From Ideonella sp. A 288 (GTDB taxonomy: Bacteria > Pseudomonadota > Gammaproteobacteria > Burkholderiales > Burkholderiaceae_C), in assembly GCF_002198735.1 (NCBI RefSeq), contig NZ_MWLO01000126.1:1-64000 (forward strand): 64,000 bases of DNA, given 5' to 3'. Positions within the stretch are counted from its first letter, which is position 1, and every line of letters starts with the position of its first letter. A program made the position numbers and the translations under genes. The notes under the pieces were generated by a model. It made no database searches. It was not told the DNA's origin and worked only from the letters and a program-made list of their open reading frames with translations. Positions 44,913-53,326 of this stretch are shown here, piece by piece.

Positions 44913-46115
44913 TCAGCGCAAGGCCAGCAACTGCTCGTGCGGCGGGCGCACCTTGACGGCGTGGCCGCCGACGGCGCACTTGACGGCATAGCGCTTGTCG
45001 AGCGTGTCGCGCACGGCGGGCACGCCCAGCGGCGCGCCGCTGGTCGACACCAGCGAGGCCACCACCGGCAGGTTGGCGCGGCGACCGCGGGCGATGACGA
45101 TGCCGACCTCGCCGTTGCTGAGTTCGACGAAGCTGCCCGGCGGGTACAGGCCCACCGACTTGAGCAGGGCCGCGCCGATCTCGTCGGGCGAGCCGTCGGC
45201 GCCCAGGCAGGCCTCGCGGGCGGCCTGCACCGGCGACATCGGGATGCGGGTGGCGCGGCGGCTGAGCTTGGCGGCGAAGACGTCCACCCGACGCAGCACG
45301 CGGGCCGAGCGCTGCGTCCCGTCCAGCGACGCCAACGGCACCTGGCGCCGGCTGTCGTCGTGGTGCAGGCGCACGGTCTCGATCCACACCGGGTCGGCCA
45401 CGCCGGCGGCGGCCAGCATCTCCGCCGAGCGCGCGGCATGGGCATCGATCTCGGCGCGCATCTCGGCGGTGATGCGCGGATCGCCCGACGCCAGCGTGTC
45501 CTGCAGCCGGCGCATCGACACGTTCATCGTCAGCGCGGCCTGCTCGAGGCTGGTGACCTCGGCATCGCCCCAGCCCAGCGTGCGCGCGGTCTCGCGGGCG
45601 ATCAGCATGCACAGCAGGCCGTGGTTGCTGCTGTAGCGTTCGGTCGAATGGCCGGCCTGGAAGATGAGGTGGTACAGCGACGCGTCGAGCTTGCGCTCGG
45701 CGAAGCGCAGCACGCGCTCGCGCACGGCCATCAGCCGGGTCATCCAGGCGGTGTCCGGGCGCATGTCGCGCAAGGCGCTGTCGAGCACCAGCGCCAGTTC
45801 GTGCCACTGTTCGAAGAAACCGAGCTCGCGCGCGGTCGAGCGCTCCTGCTCGATCTCGGGCCGCGCCTCCGAGATGCGCTGCAGCGACACGTTCTGCCGG
45901 ATCATCGCGTCCATGGCACCGTTCAGTCGGCGGCGCCATTCACTCGATTCCACCTCGTCGGCGTAGAGGTCGGCGGCCTGCAACTCGACCAGGGTCTCCG
46001 GCCGGTCCAGCCGCACGCCCGCGGCCAGCAGCAGACGCCCGGACGCATCGCGCACGCCGAATGGCAGCGATTCGTTCAGTCGAAGGTACTGCTTGGAGAA
46101 CGGGATCAGGTTCAC
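44913..46115 (-). CDS. Degenerate HD-GYP-like protein
   Basis: 400 residues from GTG 46115. The last ~230 residues align by pattern with HD-GYP c-di-GMP phosphodiesterases: H-x-x-x-x-x-A (NHGLLCMLIARETA), a helix where HDIGK should be (here TMNVSM, so HD is missing), AEIDAHAARSAEML (His kept), and RLHHDD without GYP. A catalytic role is unlikely; it may bind c-di-GMP or act as a scaffold. An N-terminal PilZ/DUF3391-like beta section (NLIPFSKQYLRLNESLPFGV) may be present. A start further up (46265) is ruled out by the terminator at 46203-46232. Confidence 0.7.
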   Translation of the reverse strand: MNLIPFSKQYLRLNESLPFGVRDASGRLLLAAGVRLDRPETLVELQAADLYADEVESSEWRRRLNGAMDAMIRQNVSLQRISEARPEIEQERSTARELGFFEQWHELALVLDSALRDMRPDTAWMTRLMAVRERVLRFAERKLDASLYHLIFQAGHSTERYSSNHGLLCMLIARETARTLGWGDAEVTSLEQAALTMNVSMRRLQDTLASGDPRITAEMRAEIDAHAARSAEMLAAAGVADPVWIETVRLHHDDSRRQVPLASLDGTQRSARVLRRVDVFAAKLSRRATRIPMSPVQAAREACLGADGSPDEIGAALLKSVGLYPPGSFVELSNGEVGIVIARGRRANLPVVASLVSTSGAPLGVPAVRDTLDKRYAVKCAVGGHAVKVRPPHEQLLALR

Positions 46116-46202
46116 GGTGGCGATCGTGGTGCAACAGGGATGTCGCTGGCTCCATGCTGTATCGGCATCGATCGCCGCCGGCTGAAGCCCCGCTCGCACA
46201 AG

Positions 46203-46232
46203 AAAAAGGGCGGGTCCTTGTGGGGCCCGCCC
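46203..46232 (-). terminator. Rho-independent terminator after flhC
   Basis: Stem of 10 bp (one G-T wobble) formed by GGGCGGGTCC (46208-46217) and GGGCCCGCCC (46223-46232) with a short loop, followed on the - strand by a T-tract (A5 at 46203-46207 on the + strand). The A-run (46234-46237) on the other side makes it partly bidirectional. It separates flhDC from the degenerate HD-GYP gene. Confidence 0.85.
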
Positions 46233-46406
46233 GAAAAGCACAGGGGATGTGCTAGGAGGAGACAAACAAACGGAAGAACCGAATGCTCACCATGACTATC
46301 GGCCTGCGCGGGCCTGGGTGAACGGTCATGGCCGGTCGATGCGTGAAATCCTGGGCGGTCGGCGTGGAATCGAGGGCGGTCGAAGGCCGTGTCGCAGCGC
46401 GCCGCC

Positions 46407-46970
46407 TCAGTTGGACAGGGCGGCCTGCGACGCGCCGGCCATGCGGATGGCCCCGACGTTGCGGCCCTTGCCGGCACGCGCCGGCGGGTTGCACAGGCCG
46501 CACACGTAGTGCCGCGCGATCTCGTGCGGGTGGGTGACGAAGTGGCCGCCGCACTTGCTGCAGGCGGTCATCGTGAGCATGCCGTTGTCGACGAACTTGA
46601 CCAGGCGCCACGCGCGGGTCACCGACAGCTGGGGCTCCAGGCCCTGGGCCCCCACCTGCTCGAGGTAGAGCTTGTAGGCCTTGATGACGGTCTCGATCTC
46701 CTCGAGCTCGGCCACCTTGTTGAGGTATTCGTGGATGTTGAGGAACAGGCTGGCGTGAATGTTGGGCTGCCAGGTCATGAACCAGTCGGTGGAGAACGGC
46801 AGCTGGCCCTTGCTGGGGCTGCGGCCGGCCACTTCCTTGTACAGGCGCAGCAGGCGTTCGTAGCTGAGGTCGGTCTCGCTCTCCAGCACCTGCAGGCGGG
46901 CGCCGAGGCGGATCAGCTCGACCGCGGTCTCGATCTGGTGGGCTTCGGTGAGGATGCTCTTGCTCTTCAT
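46407..46970 (-). CDS. flhC: Flagellar master regulator subunit FlhC
   Basis: 187 residues from ATG 46970 (AGGGGAAC ahead). FlhC and FlhD form the activator of class II flagellar promoters. A four-Cys zinc site is visible in TACSKCGGHFV and YVCGLCNPP. QPNIHASLFLNIHEYL and GARLQVLE are conserved FlhC blocks. A dispersed repeat fills most of the gap to flhD. Confidence 0.95.
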   Translation of the reverse strand: MKSKSILTEAHQIETAVELIRLGARLQVLESETDLSYERLLRLYKEVAGRSPSKGQLPFSTDWFMTWQPNIHASLFLNIHEYLNKVAELEEIETVIKAYKLYLEQVGAQGLEPQLSVTRAWRLVKFVDNGMLTMTACSKCGGHFVTHPHEIARHYVCGLCNPPARAGKGRNVGAIRMAGASQAALSN

Positions 46971-47034
46971 GGTGTTCCCCTGGCAGTGTGGCTGGTGAGT
47001 GGTGAATGTGTCGTCGATTCCGCGAGGCCAGCGC

Positions 47035-47105
47035 CGGGCCGCTCCCAAGCGGCCTCGCACCCCCTCGGGGGGTGGCCGCCGTACCCGGCGGCCGGGGGCC
47101 GATGT
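47035..47105. repeat. Dispersed palindromic intergenic repeat, copy B
   Basis: GGGCCGCTCCC (starting 47037), CCCCCTCGGGGGG and a stem GGCCGCCG...CGGCGGCC in the flhD-flhC gap. Same block order as the copy at 38.7 kb, though the 10-bp TTGAGTCAAC arm is replaced. As in copy A, it ends against the next stop codon on the - strand. Confidence 0.65.
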
Positions 47106-47429
47106 TCAGGCGGCTTCCTGGTGGCGGCCGGCCATCAGGATGGACGCGTGCAGGCGCGAGACGCTGTCGTTGGCAGAAGACTTGCCATGGCTCGTCAGCA
47201 GGCTCCAGACCATGTCGTCGTCGCAGCGCATGCGGCACAGCAGGGTGTTGCCCGAGGCGATCTTCATCATCTGGGCCGGGGTGAGCGCGCCGATGAGCAG
47301 GGCGGTCTCCTCGCTCACGCCGAGGCGGAACAGGGCCTGGTCGCGGTCGGCGCGGATCAGGGTCTGGGCCAGCATCAGGTAGGACAGGTTGGCTTCGCGG
47401 ATTTCGGCGAGGACTTGTTCGGTGTTCAT
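47106..47429 (-). CDS. flhD: Flagellar master regulator subunit FlhD
   Basis: 107 residues. EIREANLSYLMLAQTLIRAD and LTPAQMMKIASGNTLLCRMR are FlhD signatures; length is typical. GGAG precedes the ATG. FlhD-FlhC expression opens the flagellar cascade; the 479-bp space upstream separates it from the first flagellin gene on the opposite strand. Confidence 0.95.
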   Translation of the reverse strand: MNTEQVLAEIREANLSYLMLAQTLIRADRDQALFRLGVSEETALLIGALTPAQMMKIASGNTLLCRMRCDDDMVWSLLTSHGKSSANDSVSRLHASILMAGRHQEAA

Positions 47430-47908
47430 GGGGCGGCTCCGTGGGGTTGCGTGGTTCGGTGAAGGTGTGAAACGAACTGTAGTGAGTGCAACTGGACCGC
47501 AACATCAGCCCAGTTCCCCTTCTGCAGTCCCGGTTCTTCCCGAGCGCGTGTCAGGCAACTTCCTACAAGGGAAAACCGCCCTGCAGACCGCTTGAACCCG
47601 GTCGGGGGCCGCCGTCAAGTGACATCAGCGGAAACAGCGGGACAAATTCACCTCAAGTTCAAAGATTCCATCGCCGATACCCAATCCAACGGGTGGTCCG
47701 CAAGACCCCCGCGGTCCGGCCAGCCGGCCGAAGGACCGGGACCCCCACCAGGGGACCCGGCACCAGAAGCAACTGGCGCGGGCGGGTCGACCGAGGGTGA
47801 TGAACCCGACGTCGGCCGGCAACGGCGGTGCCCCGCCCCGATGGGGGGAACCTCCTGAGTAACGTCGGCGCCTGAAGCCGGAATTCGTGGAATCGCAAGG
47901 AGCACATC
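47430..47908. other. 479-bp control region between flhD and fliC
   Basis: No gene. On the - strand a weak -10-like TACAGT (47481-47476) may serve flhD; the -35 side is not clear. On the + strand a strong sigma-28 promoter (47653-47680) serves fliC, leaving a ~220-nt leader. The leader ends with AAGGAGCAC before the fliC ATG. A hairpin-like GGCCGCCGTC/GACGGCGG section exists but I cannot assign it. Confidence 0.6.
47653..47680 (+). promoter_or_regulatory. Sigma-28 (FliA) promoter of fliC
   Basis: TCAAGTTC (47653-47660), 12-nt spacer, GCCGATAC (47673-47680). This matches the betaproteobacterial/pseudomonad FliA consensus TCAAG-N12-GCCGATA. It has the same 8-12-8 geometry as the fliS promoter. 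Confidence 0.9.
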
Positions 47909-48772
47909 ATGCCCATGACCATCAACAGCAACATCCAGTCGTTGAACGCACAACGGAACCTTTCCGCCTCGCAGTCTTCGCTGGCCACCTCGATGCAGCG
48001 CCTGTCCTCGGGCCTGCGTGTCAACTCCGCCAAGGACGATGCCGCCGGCCTGGCGATCGCCGAGCGCATGAACTCGCAGGTGCGAGGCATGAACGTGGCG
48101 ATCCGCAATGCCAACGACGGCATCTCGCTGGCGCAGACCGCCGAAGGCGCGCTCGGCAAGGTGGCCGACGCCCTGCAGCGCATGCGCGAACTCTCGGTGC
48201 AGGCCGCCAACGCCACCAACAGCGATGACGACAAGGACTCGCTGGACAAGGAATTCGGCGAACTGGCCAAGGAAATCCAGCGCGTCGTGAGCGGCACCAC
48301 CTTCAACGGCAAGAACATCCTCGGCGCCGATGCCGCGGCGCAGACCTTCCAGGTCGGTGCCAACACCTCGGGCGACGACACCATCGACATCACCACGCTG
48401 GACATGACCACCGAGGCGACGATCACCACCGTGGCCGGCACCGACAACACCGGTGCGGGCCGCGCGGTGATCGACAACACGGCCAACGCCGGCGCCATCC
48501 AGACGGTGATGGACAACATCGACCTGGCACTCGACAAGGTGAACTCCGAGCGCGCCACGATGGGTGCCTCGCAGTCGCGCTTCGACGCCGTGATCTCGAA
48601 CCTGCAGATCTCGGTGGAGAACCAGTCCGCCTCGCGCAGCCGCATCATGGATGCCGACTTCGCCGCGGAAACCGCCAACCTCAGCCGCTCGCAGATCCTG
48701 CAGCAGGCCGGCAATGCCATGGTCGCCCAGGCCAACCAACTGCCCCAGCAAGTGCTGGCGCTTCTTCGATGA
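47909..48772 (+). CDS. fliC: Flagellin, copy 1
   Basis: 287 residues. N- and C-terminal D0/D1 domains are intact: MTINSNIQSLNAQRNL, SSGLRVNSAKDDAAGLAIA, and RSRIMDADFAAETANLSR...VLALLR. The variable D2/D3 part is nearly missing (residues ~155-205 form a short hairpin region), giving a minimal flagellin. Ser/Thr-rich stretches at DTIDITTLDM may be exposed for glycosylation. About 90% alike to the second flagellin gene by eye. Confidence 0.96.
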   Translation: MPMTINSNIQSLNAQRNLSASQSSLATSMQRLSSGLRVNSAKDDAAGLAIAERMNSQVRGMNVAIRNANDGISLAQTAEGALGKVADALQRMRELSVQAANATNSDDDKDSLDKEFGELAKEIQRVVSGTTFNGKNILGADAAAQTFQVGANTSGDDTIDITTLDMTTEATITTVAGTDNTGAGRAVIDNTANAGAIQTVMDNIDLALDKVNSERATMGASQSRFDAVISNLQISVENQSASRSRIMDADFAAETANLSRSQILQQAGNAMVAQANQLPQQVLALLR

Positions 48773-48855
48773 CGCCGCGCTGACCCCCAGTTCGGGGTTG
48801 GCCACAGGCGTCGTCGGGCCCGCTGGGCCGGGGCCGCCGCTGCTCGATTCCGGAT

Positions 48856-48900
48856 AGGCACGCGCCACTCCCGCAAGGGACGTGGCGCGTGTGCCTTTGT
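48856..48900 (+). terminator. Rho-independent terminator after fliC copy 1
   Basis: Stem GGCACGCGCCAC (48857-48868) pairs with GTGGCGCGTGTGCC (48882-48895, with a 2-nt bulge), continued inside by TCCC-GCAA-GGGA, and ends in TTTGT. A very stable hairpin 84 bp after the stop. Confidence 0.85.
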
Positions 48901-48950
48901 GGGGCCGGCGAACGCGCGCTCGTCGACGCGATGAAGGGGCTGCTGCCACC

Positions 48951-49018
48951 ACGGCGGCGAACTGGGCGGTGTTGCCGCCGCATTTCGGCCCATCCTGCCG
49001 CGCTGCGATGCCGAGAAT
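48951..49018 (+). promoter_or_regulatory. Weak FlhDC-class promoter candidate before fliC copy 2
   Basis: The 354-bp gap between flagellins (48773-49126) holds a terminator and this element: GGCGGCGAAC (48952-48961), GTTGCCGCCGCATTTCGGCC, and GAGAAT (49013-49018) 30 nt after the TTT. No TCAAG or GCCGATA is present, unlike the first flagellin gene. Confidence 0.4.
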
Positions 49019-49126
49019 TCATTTGAACGCTGCCGCACTCGCAGTGGCGTGGTCCGGAAGGTTTGCCGCCCCTGCAAGGGCGTGCCAGGTTCTCCGGGAG
49101 TCATCGATTCTTGTGGAGTGCTCAAC

Positions 49127-49993
49127 ATGCCCCAGACGATCAACACGAACCTTGCATCGCTCAACGCGCAGCGCAACCTCAATTCATCGCAGTCCTCACT
49201 GGCGACGTCGATGCAGCGCCTGTCGTCGGGCCTGCGGGTCAACTCGGCCAAGGACGACGCCGCCGGCCTGGCGATCGCCGAACGCATGAACACGCAGGTG
49301 CGTGGCATGAACGTGGCGATCCGCAATGCCAACGACGGCATCTCGATGGCGCAGACCGCCGAAGGCGCGCTCGGCAAGGTGGCCGACGCCCTGCAGCGCA
49401 TGCGCGAGCTGTCGGTGCAGTCGGCCAACGCCACCAACAGCGACGACGACAAGGACTCGCTGGACAAGGAGTTCGGCGAGCTCGCCAAGGAAGTGCAGCG
49501 CGTGCTCGCGGGCACCACCTTCAACGGCAAGCACATCCTCGGCGCCGAGGCGGCGGCTCAGACCTTCCAGGTTGGCGCCAACACCTCGGGCGACGACACC
49601 ATCGACATCACCACCAACGACCTGACGGTGGATGCGCTGATCACCGTGGTCGCCGGCACCGACAACACCGGCGCCGGCCGCGCGGTGATCGACAACACCG
49701 CCAATGCCGGTGCCATCCACACCGTGATGGACAACATCGACCTGGCGCTGGACAAGGTGAACTCCGAGCGCGCCACGCTGGGCGCCGCGCAGTCGCGTTT
49801 CGACGCGGTGATCTCCAACCTGCAGATCTCGGTGGAGAACCAGTCGGCCTCGCGCAGCCGCATCATGGACGCCGACTTCGCCGCGGAAACCGCCAACCTC
49901 AGCCGCGCGCAGATCCTGCAGCAGGCCGGCAACGCGATGGTGGCGCAGGCCAACCAGCTGCCGCAGCAGGTGCTGCGACTGCTGCAGAACTGA
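49127..49993 (+). CDS. fliC2: Flagellin, copy 2
   Basis: 288 residues from ATG 49127; the upstream in-frame codon at 49049 is less likely because TGGAG lies near the ATG. Domains as in copy 1 (MPQTINTNLASLNAQRNL; ends VLRLLQN). Differences cluster in the centre (DLTVDALITVV against DMTTEATITTV). The two copies are tandem but separated by a strong terminator, so they are independently expressed. Confidence 0.96.
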   Translation: MPQTINTNLASLNAQRNLNSSQSSLATSMQRLSSGLRVNSAKDDAAGLAIAERMNTQVRGMNVAIRNANDGISMAQTAEGALGKVADALQRMRELSVQSANATNSDDDKDSLDKEFGELAKEVQRVLAGTTFNGKHILGAEAAAQTFQVGANTSGDDTIDITTNDLTVDALITVVAGTDNTGAGRAVIDNTANAGAIHTVMDNIDLALDKVNSERATLGAAQSRFDAVISNLQISVENQSASRSRIMDADFAAETANLSRAQILQQAGNAMVAQANQLPQQVLRLLQN

Positions 49994-50067
49994 CGCCGGG
50001 CAACGCCGTGGGGGCGATGGCCGCGACGCCGCTGGCGTCCGCGGCCGTGATCGTTTGTAACGCCAAC

Positions 50068-50094
50068 TCAAGTCGGCGCCACAGACGCCGAAAG
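50068..50094 (+). promoter_or_regulatory. Sigma-28 (FliA) promoter of fliD
   Basis: TCAAGTCG (50068-50075), 11-nt spacer, GCCGAAAG (50087-50094). One nucleotide shorter in spacer than the fliC and fliS promoters, and the -10 has one mismatch, so it is weaker. It is 25 bp before the fliD start. Confidence 0.75.
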
Positions 50095-50119
50095 CCTGGA
50101 CGAGAAGGAGTCAAAAGCC

Positions 50120-51592
50120 ATGGTCTCGTCGATCAGCAATGTAGGCACCATCAGTTCGGCCGGGCTGGGCAGCGGGCTGGACGTGAGCGGCATCGTCACG
50201 CAGTTGATGGCGCTGGAGCGCCGGCCCTTGCAACTGCTGGAGTCGCAGGCCACCAACCTCAACACCAAGCTGTCCACCTACGGCAAGCTGCAGAGCTATT
50301 TCTCGGCACTGCGGGACAAGAGCAACGACCTCGTGTCGAGCACGCTGTGGAGCGCCACCGTGGCCGCGTCGACCGATGCCGCGGCGGTGAAGGTGTCCAC
50401 CGGCACCAACGCGGCCACCGGCAGCTATGCGGTCGAGGTGCAGAAGCTCGCCAAGGGCCAGACCATCACCACCGGCACCGCGCTGGCCAACAAGGACGCC
50501 ACCCTCAACGAGGGCACGCTGACCATCGAGCTGGGGGCCTGGACGGGCCTGGCCGCACCGGATGAATTCGCGCCCAAGTCGGGCAGCGCGCCGGTGGCCA
50601 TCGCCATCGGGGCCGGCGAGACCAGCCTGGCGAAGATCCGCGACAAGATCAACGGCGCCGGCGCCGGCGTGGTGGCCAGCATCATCACCGACGCCAGCGG
50701 CGCGCGGCTGTCGCTGCGCTCGAAGGACACCGGCGCCGAGAACGCCTTCCGTGTCAGCGTCACCGAGACGGCCGACGACGGCGTGGCCGGCACCGGCCTG
50801 TCGGCACTGGCCTACGACGCCACGGTGCCCGCCTCGCCCATGACGCGCTCGCAACTGGCGATCAACGCCGAGGCCACGGTCAACGGCATCCCCGTCTCGT
50901 CAGCCGGCAACACGCTGAACAACGTGGTCGACGGCCTGACCATCAGCCTGCTGAAGGAAACCACCGCCCCCGTCGATGTGACGGTGAGCGCCGACAGCGC
51001 GGCCATCAAGCAGAAGCTCACCGACTTCGTGGCGGCCTTCAACGACCTGTCCGGCTTCCTGCGCACGCAGATGGCCTACAACGCCGACAGCAAGACCGGC
51101 GGCATCCTGCAGGGCGACCAGAGCGTGATGTCGCTGCAGCGGCAACTGCGCGACGTGCTCAACCAGGCCTCCACGGCCTCGGGCACCTGGACGCGCCTGT
51201 CCGAGGTGGGGATGTCGCTGAAGGCGGACGGCTCGATGGAGCTCAGTGCCACCAAGCTGGACAACGCCTTGGGCAACCTGCCCGAGCTGAAGAAGCTGCT
51301 GGCCACCGACGGCGCCGACAACGCCAGCTCGGGCTTCATGCGACGCTGGAAGCGCCTGGCCGACACCTCGCTGGGCAGCGGCGGCACCTTCGAGACGCGC
51401 AAGGAAGGCATCAACGCCAACCTCAGCCGCAACGCCAAGACGCAGGACGGCATGACGCTGCGCCTGGCGCAGACCGAAGCCCGGCTGCGTGCCCAGTACA
51501 GCACGCTGGACACGCGCATGGCCACGCTCAACGGCCTCAGCGGCTACCTCACGCAGCAGATCACGGCGTTCAACAACAACAACGGCAACTGA
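50120..51592 (+). CDS. fliD: Flagellar filament cap protein FliD
   Basis: 490 residues. N-terminal GTISSAGLGSGLDVSGIVTQLM and ALERRPLQLLESQ are conserved; the C-terminal ATLNGLSGYLTQQITAFNN heptad repeats complete the leg domain. AGAAGGAG stands 10 bp before the ATG. FliD caps the filament and controls flagellin polymerisation. Confidence 0.95.
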   Translation: MVSSISNVGTISSAGLGSGLDVSGIVTQLMALERRPLQLLESQATNLNTKLSTYGKLQSYFSALRDKSNDLVSSTLWSATVAASTDAAAVKVSTGTNAATGSYAVEVQKLAKGQTITTGTALANKDATLNEGTLTIELGAWTGLAAPDEFAPKSGSAPVAIAIGAGETSLAKIRDKINGAGAGVVASIITDASGARLSLRSKDTGAENAFRVSVTETADDGVAGTGLSALAYDATVPASPMTRSQLAINAEATVNGIPVSSAGNTLNNVVDGLTISLLKETTAPVDVTVSADSAAIKQKLTDFVAAFNDLSGFLRTQMAYNADSKTGGILQGDQSVMSLQRQLRDVLNQASTASGTWTRLSEVGMSLKADGSMELSATKLDNALGNLPELKKLLATDGADNASSGFMRRWKRLADTSLGSGGTFETRKEGINANLSRNAKTQDGMTLRLAQTEARLRAQYSTLDTRMATLNGLSGYLTQQITAFNNNNGN

Positions 51593-51610
51593 CCGTTCCC
51601 GCCCTCGACA

Positions 51611-51650
51611 CGGCCGCCGGCACGCTCATGCCGGCGGCCGTTTCATTTGT
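51611..51650 (+). terminator. Rho-independent terminator after fliD
   Basis: Perfect 12-bp stem: CGGCCGCCGGCA (51611-51622), loop CGCTCA, TGCCGGCGGCCG (51629-51640), then TTTCATTTGTT. 18 bp after the fliD stop, with the fliS promoter downstream. Confidence 0.9.
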
Positions 51651-51687
51651 TGCAGGCCCCTGGGGATTCACCGGTGTCGGACGTGGC

Positions 51688-51715
51688 TCAAGTGGTACGC
51701 ATGGCTGTCCGATAA
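51688..51715 (+). promoter_or_regulatory. Sigma-28 (FliA) promoter of fliS
   Basis: TCAAGTGG (51688-51695), 12-nt spacer, TCCGATAA (51708-51715). Same geometry as the fliC promoter; only the first base of the -10 differs from the consensus. Confidence 0.85.
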
Positions 51716-51748
51716 CCCATCAACAGCCCGCGACACACACCCCACACC

Positions 51749-52186
51749 ATGTACAGCGCCCCCTTTGCCTCCCGCATGGCCCCGCATCGCCAGCCCGCCG
51801 GTGTCTACCACCAGGTGGGCGTGCAGACCGCGGTGTCCGGCGCCTCGCCGCACCAGCTGGTGGCCCTGCTGTTCGACGGCTATTTCGCCGCCGTGCAGCG
51901 CGCCCGCCACGCCATCCAGCAAGGCGACACGGCGGCCAAGAACCGCGCCATCAGCCATGCCGTGCGGATCATCGACGAAGGCCTGAAGGCGAGCCTCAAC
52001 CTGACCGCCGGCGGCAAGCTCGCCACCGACCTGTCGGACCTGTACGCCTACGTCTGCCTGCGACTGACGCAGGCCAACCTGCGCAACGACGAGAAGGCGC
52101 TCGACGAATGCCGGCAGCTCATGCAGCCCCTGCACGAAGCCTGGTCGGCGATCGGCCCCCGCCACGACGCAGCCAACCACCTGTGA
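51749..52186 (+). CDS. fliS: Flagellin export chaperone FliS
   Basis: 145 residues. GVYHQVGVQTAVSGASPHQLVALLFDG and KNRAISHAVRIIDEGLKASLN are family hallmarks, with the helical four-helix pattern of FliS. It binds the C-terminal D0 of flagellin before export. fliT follows after 5 bp. Confidence 0.93.
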   Translation: MYSAPFASRMAPHRQPAGVYHQVGVQTAVSGASPHQLVALLFDGYFAAVQRARHAIQQGDTAAKNRAISHAVRIIDEGLKASLNLTAGGKLATDLSDLYAYVCLRLTQANLRNDEKALDECRQLMQPLHEAWSAIGPRHDAANHL

Positions 52187-52191
52187 ATGCC

Positions 52192-52509
52192 ATGTACAGC
52201 CAAACCGCCATGACCACGAGCCTGCTGACCTACTACGAGGCCATCGAGAAGGCCAGCGCCGACATGCTCGACGCGGCTCGCGCCGGCAACTGGGACCACG
52301 TCATCAAGCTCGAGGGCGCCTGCGTGCTGCTCATCAGCCAGCTGAAGAACGCCGCCAAGGCCAGCCCGATGAGCACCGAGGAAAGCCAGCTCAAGTCGCG
52401 CATCATGCAGCGCATTCTGGTCAACGACGCCGAGATCCGCCACCTCGCGGAGCCTTGGATGGACGACCTCGACCAGATGATGGGCGGCAAGCAGACCACG
52501 CTGCACTGA
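52192..52509 (+). CDS. fliT: Putative FliT-like flagellar chaperone
   Basis: 105 residues, mainly helical. No strict motif, but size, position directly after fliS and ends TYYEAIEKASADML / WMDDLDQMMGGKQ are FliT-like. FliT binds FliD and modulates FlhDC in enterics. Call rests on context more than on sequence. Confidence 0.7.
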   Translation: MYSQTAMTTSLLTYYEAIEKASADMLDAARAGNWDHVIKLEGACVLLISQLKNAAKASPMSTEESQLKSRIMQRILVNDAEIRHLAEPWMDDLDQMMGGKQTTLH

Positions 52510-52561
52510 GCGACGACCCGCTCCCTTCCCGCGCCCGACTCCCGCAGCAGAGGAACCCGCG

Positions 52562-53326
52562 ATGGCCTTCATGGACACCCAACCCGCGCCGCTCGGCGAC
52601 ATCGACGGCCTGGACCCGTACGCGGCATTCCGCGTGGACGCCACGCGCGAGATCATCGCCCTGCTGCGCGAACTCAACGAGACCGGCTCGCCGGTGCAGC
52701 TCAGCGCCCCGGGCGGCGCCCACATGTCCACCGTCATCTGGTCGGTCGACGTCACCGGCCACCGCATCTCGATGCGCGCCGAGCCCGACGATCCCCAGCT
52801 GTCGCAGCTCATCGACGCCAACGAGGCCACGGCCGTGGCCTACCTCGAAGCCGTCAAGCTGCAGTTCGACGTGAACGACCTGGTGCTGGTGCGCGGCGCA
52901 CGGGCCTGCGCCCTGCAGGCGCGGATGCCGCAGGCCATGCACCGCTTCCAGCGCCGCCAGGCCTTCCGCGTGCGGCCGCAGATGCGCACCGCGCCCACCG
53001 CGGTGATGCGCCACCCGGCAATGCCCGACATGCAGCTCGCGCTGCGCGTGCTGGACGTGAGCATCGGCGGCTGCTCGCTGCTGCTGCCCGACGACGTGCC
53101 GCCCCTGGCGGCCGGCGGACAGGTGCGCGGCGTGGTCTTCGAGCTCTCCCCCGACGCCCACTTCGTCGCCACCCTGCAGGTGCACCACGTCACCTCCATC
53201 CGGCCCGACGCCACCGGCGTGCGGCTGGGCTGCGAGTTCGTGCGCCTGGGCGCCGATCACGAACGCATGCTGCAGCGCTACATCGACCAGACGCAGAAGC
53301 GCCATCGCCTGCTGTCCCTGAGTTGA
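52562..53326 (+). CDS. ycgR: Flagellar brake protein, YcgR-like (PilZ domain)
   Basis: 254 residues. The N-terminal YcgR domain (STVIWSVDVTGHRISMRAE) is followed by the PilZ domain: FQRRQAFRV holds the RxxxR c-di-GMP motif and VLDVSIGGCSLLLP the (D/N)xSxxG motif. Both are intact, so c-di-GMP binding is expected. It acts at the flagellar motor to slow rotation. Overlaps the next start by 4 nt (TTGA). Confidence 0.9.
   Translation: MAFMDTQPAPLGDIDGLDPYAAFRVDATREIIALLRELNETGSPVQLSAPGGAHMSTVIWSVDVTGHRISMRAEPDDPQLSQLIDANEATAVAYLEAVKLQFDVNDLVLVRGARACALQARMPQAMHRFQRRQAFRVRPQMRTAPTAVMRHPAMPDMQLALRVLDVSIGGCSLLLPDDVPPLAAGGQVRGVVFELSPDAHFVATLQVHHVTSIRPDATGVRLGCEFVRLGADHERMLQRYIDQTQKRHRLLSLS

Noticed and set aside
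46116-46265. Longer start (46265) for the HD-GYP-like gene
   Set aside because: It would read through a strong Rho-independent terminator (46203-46232), so GTG 46115 is preferred.
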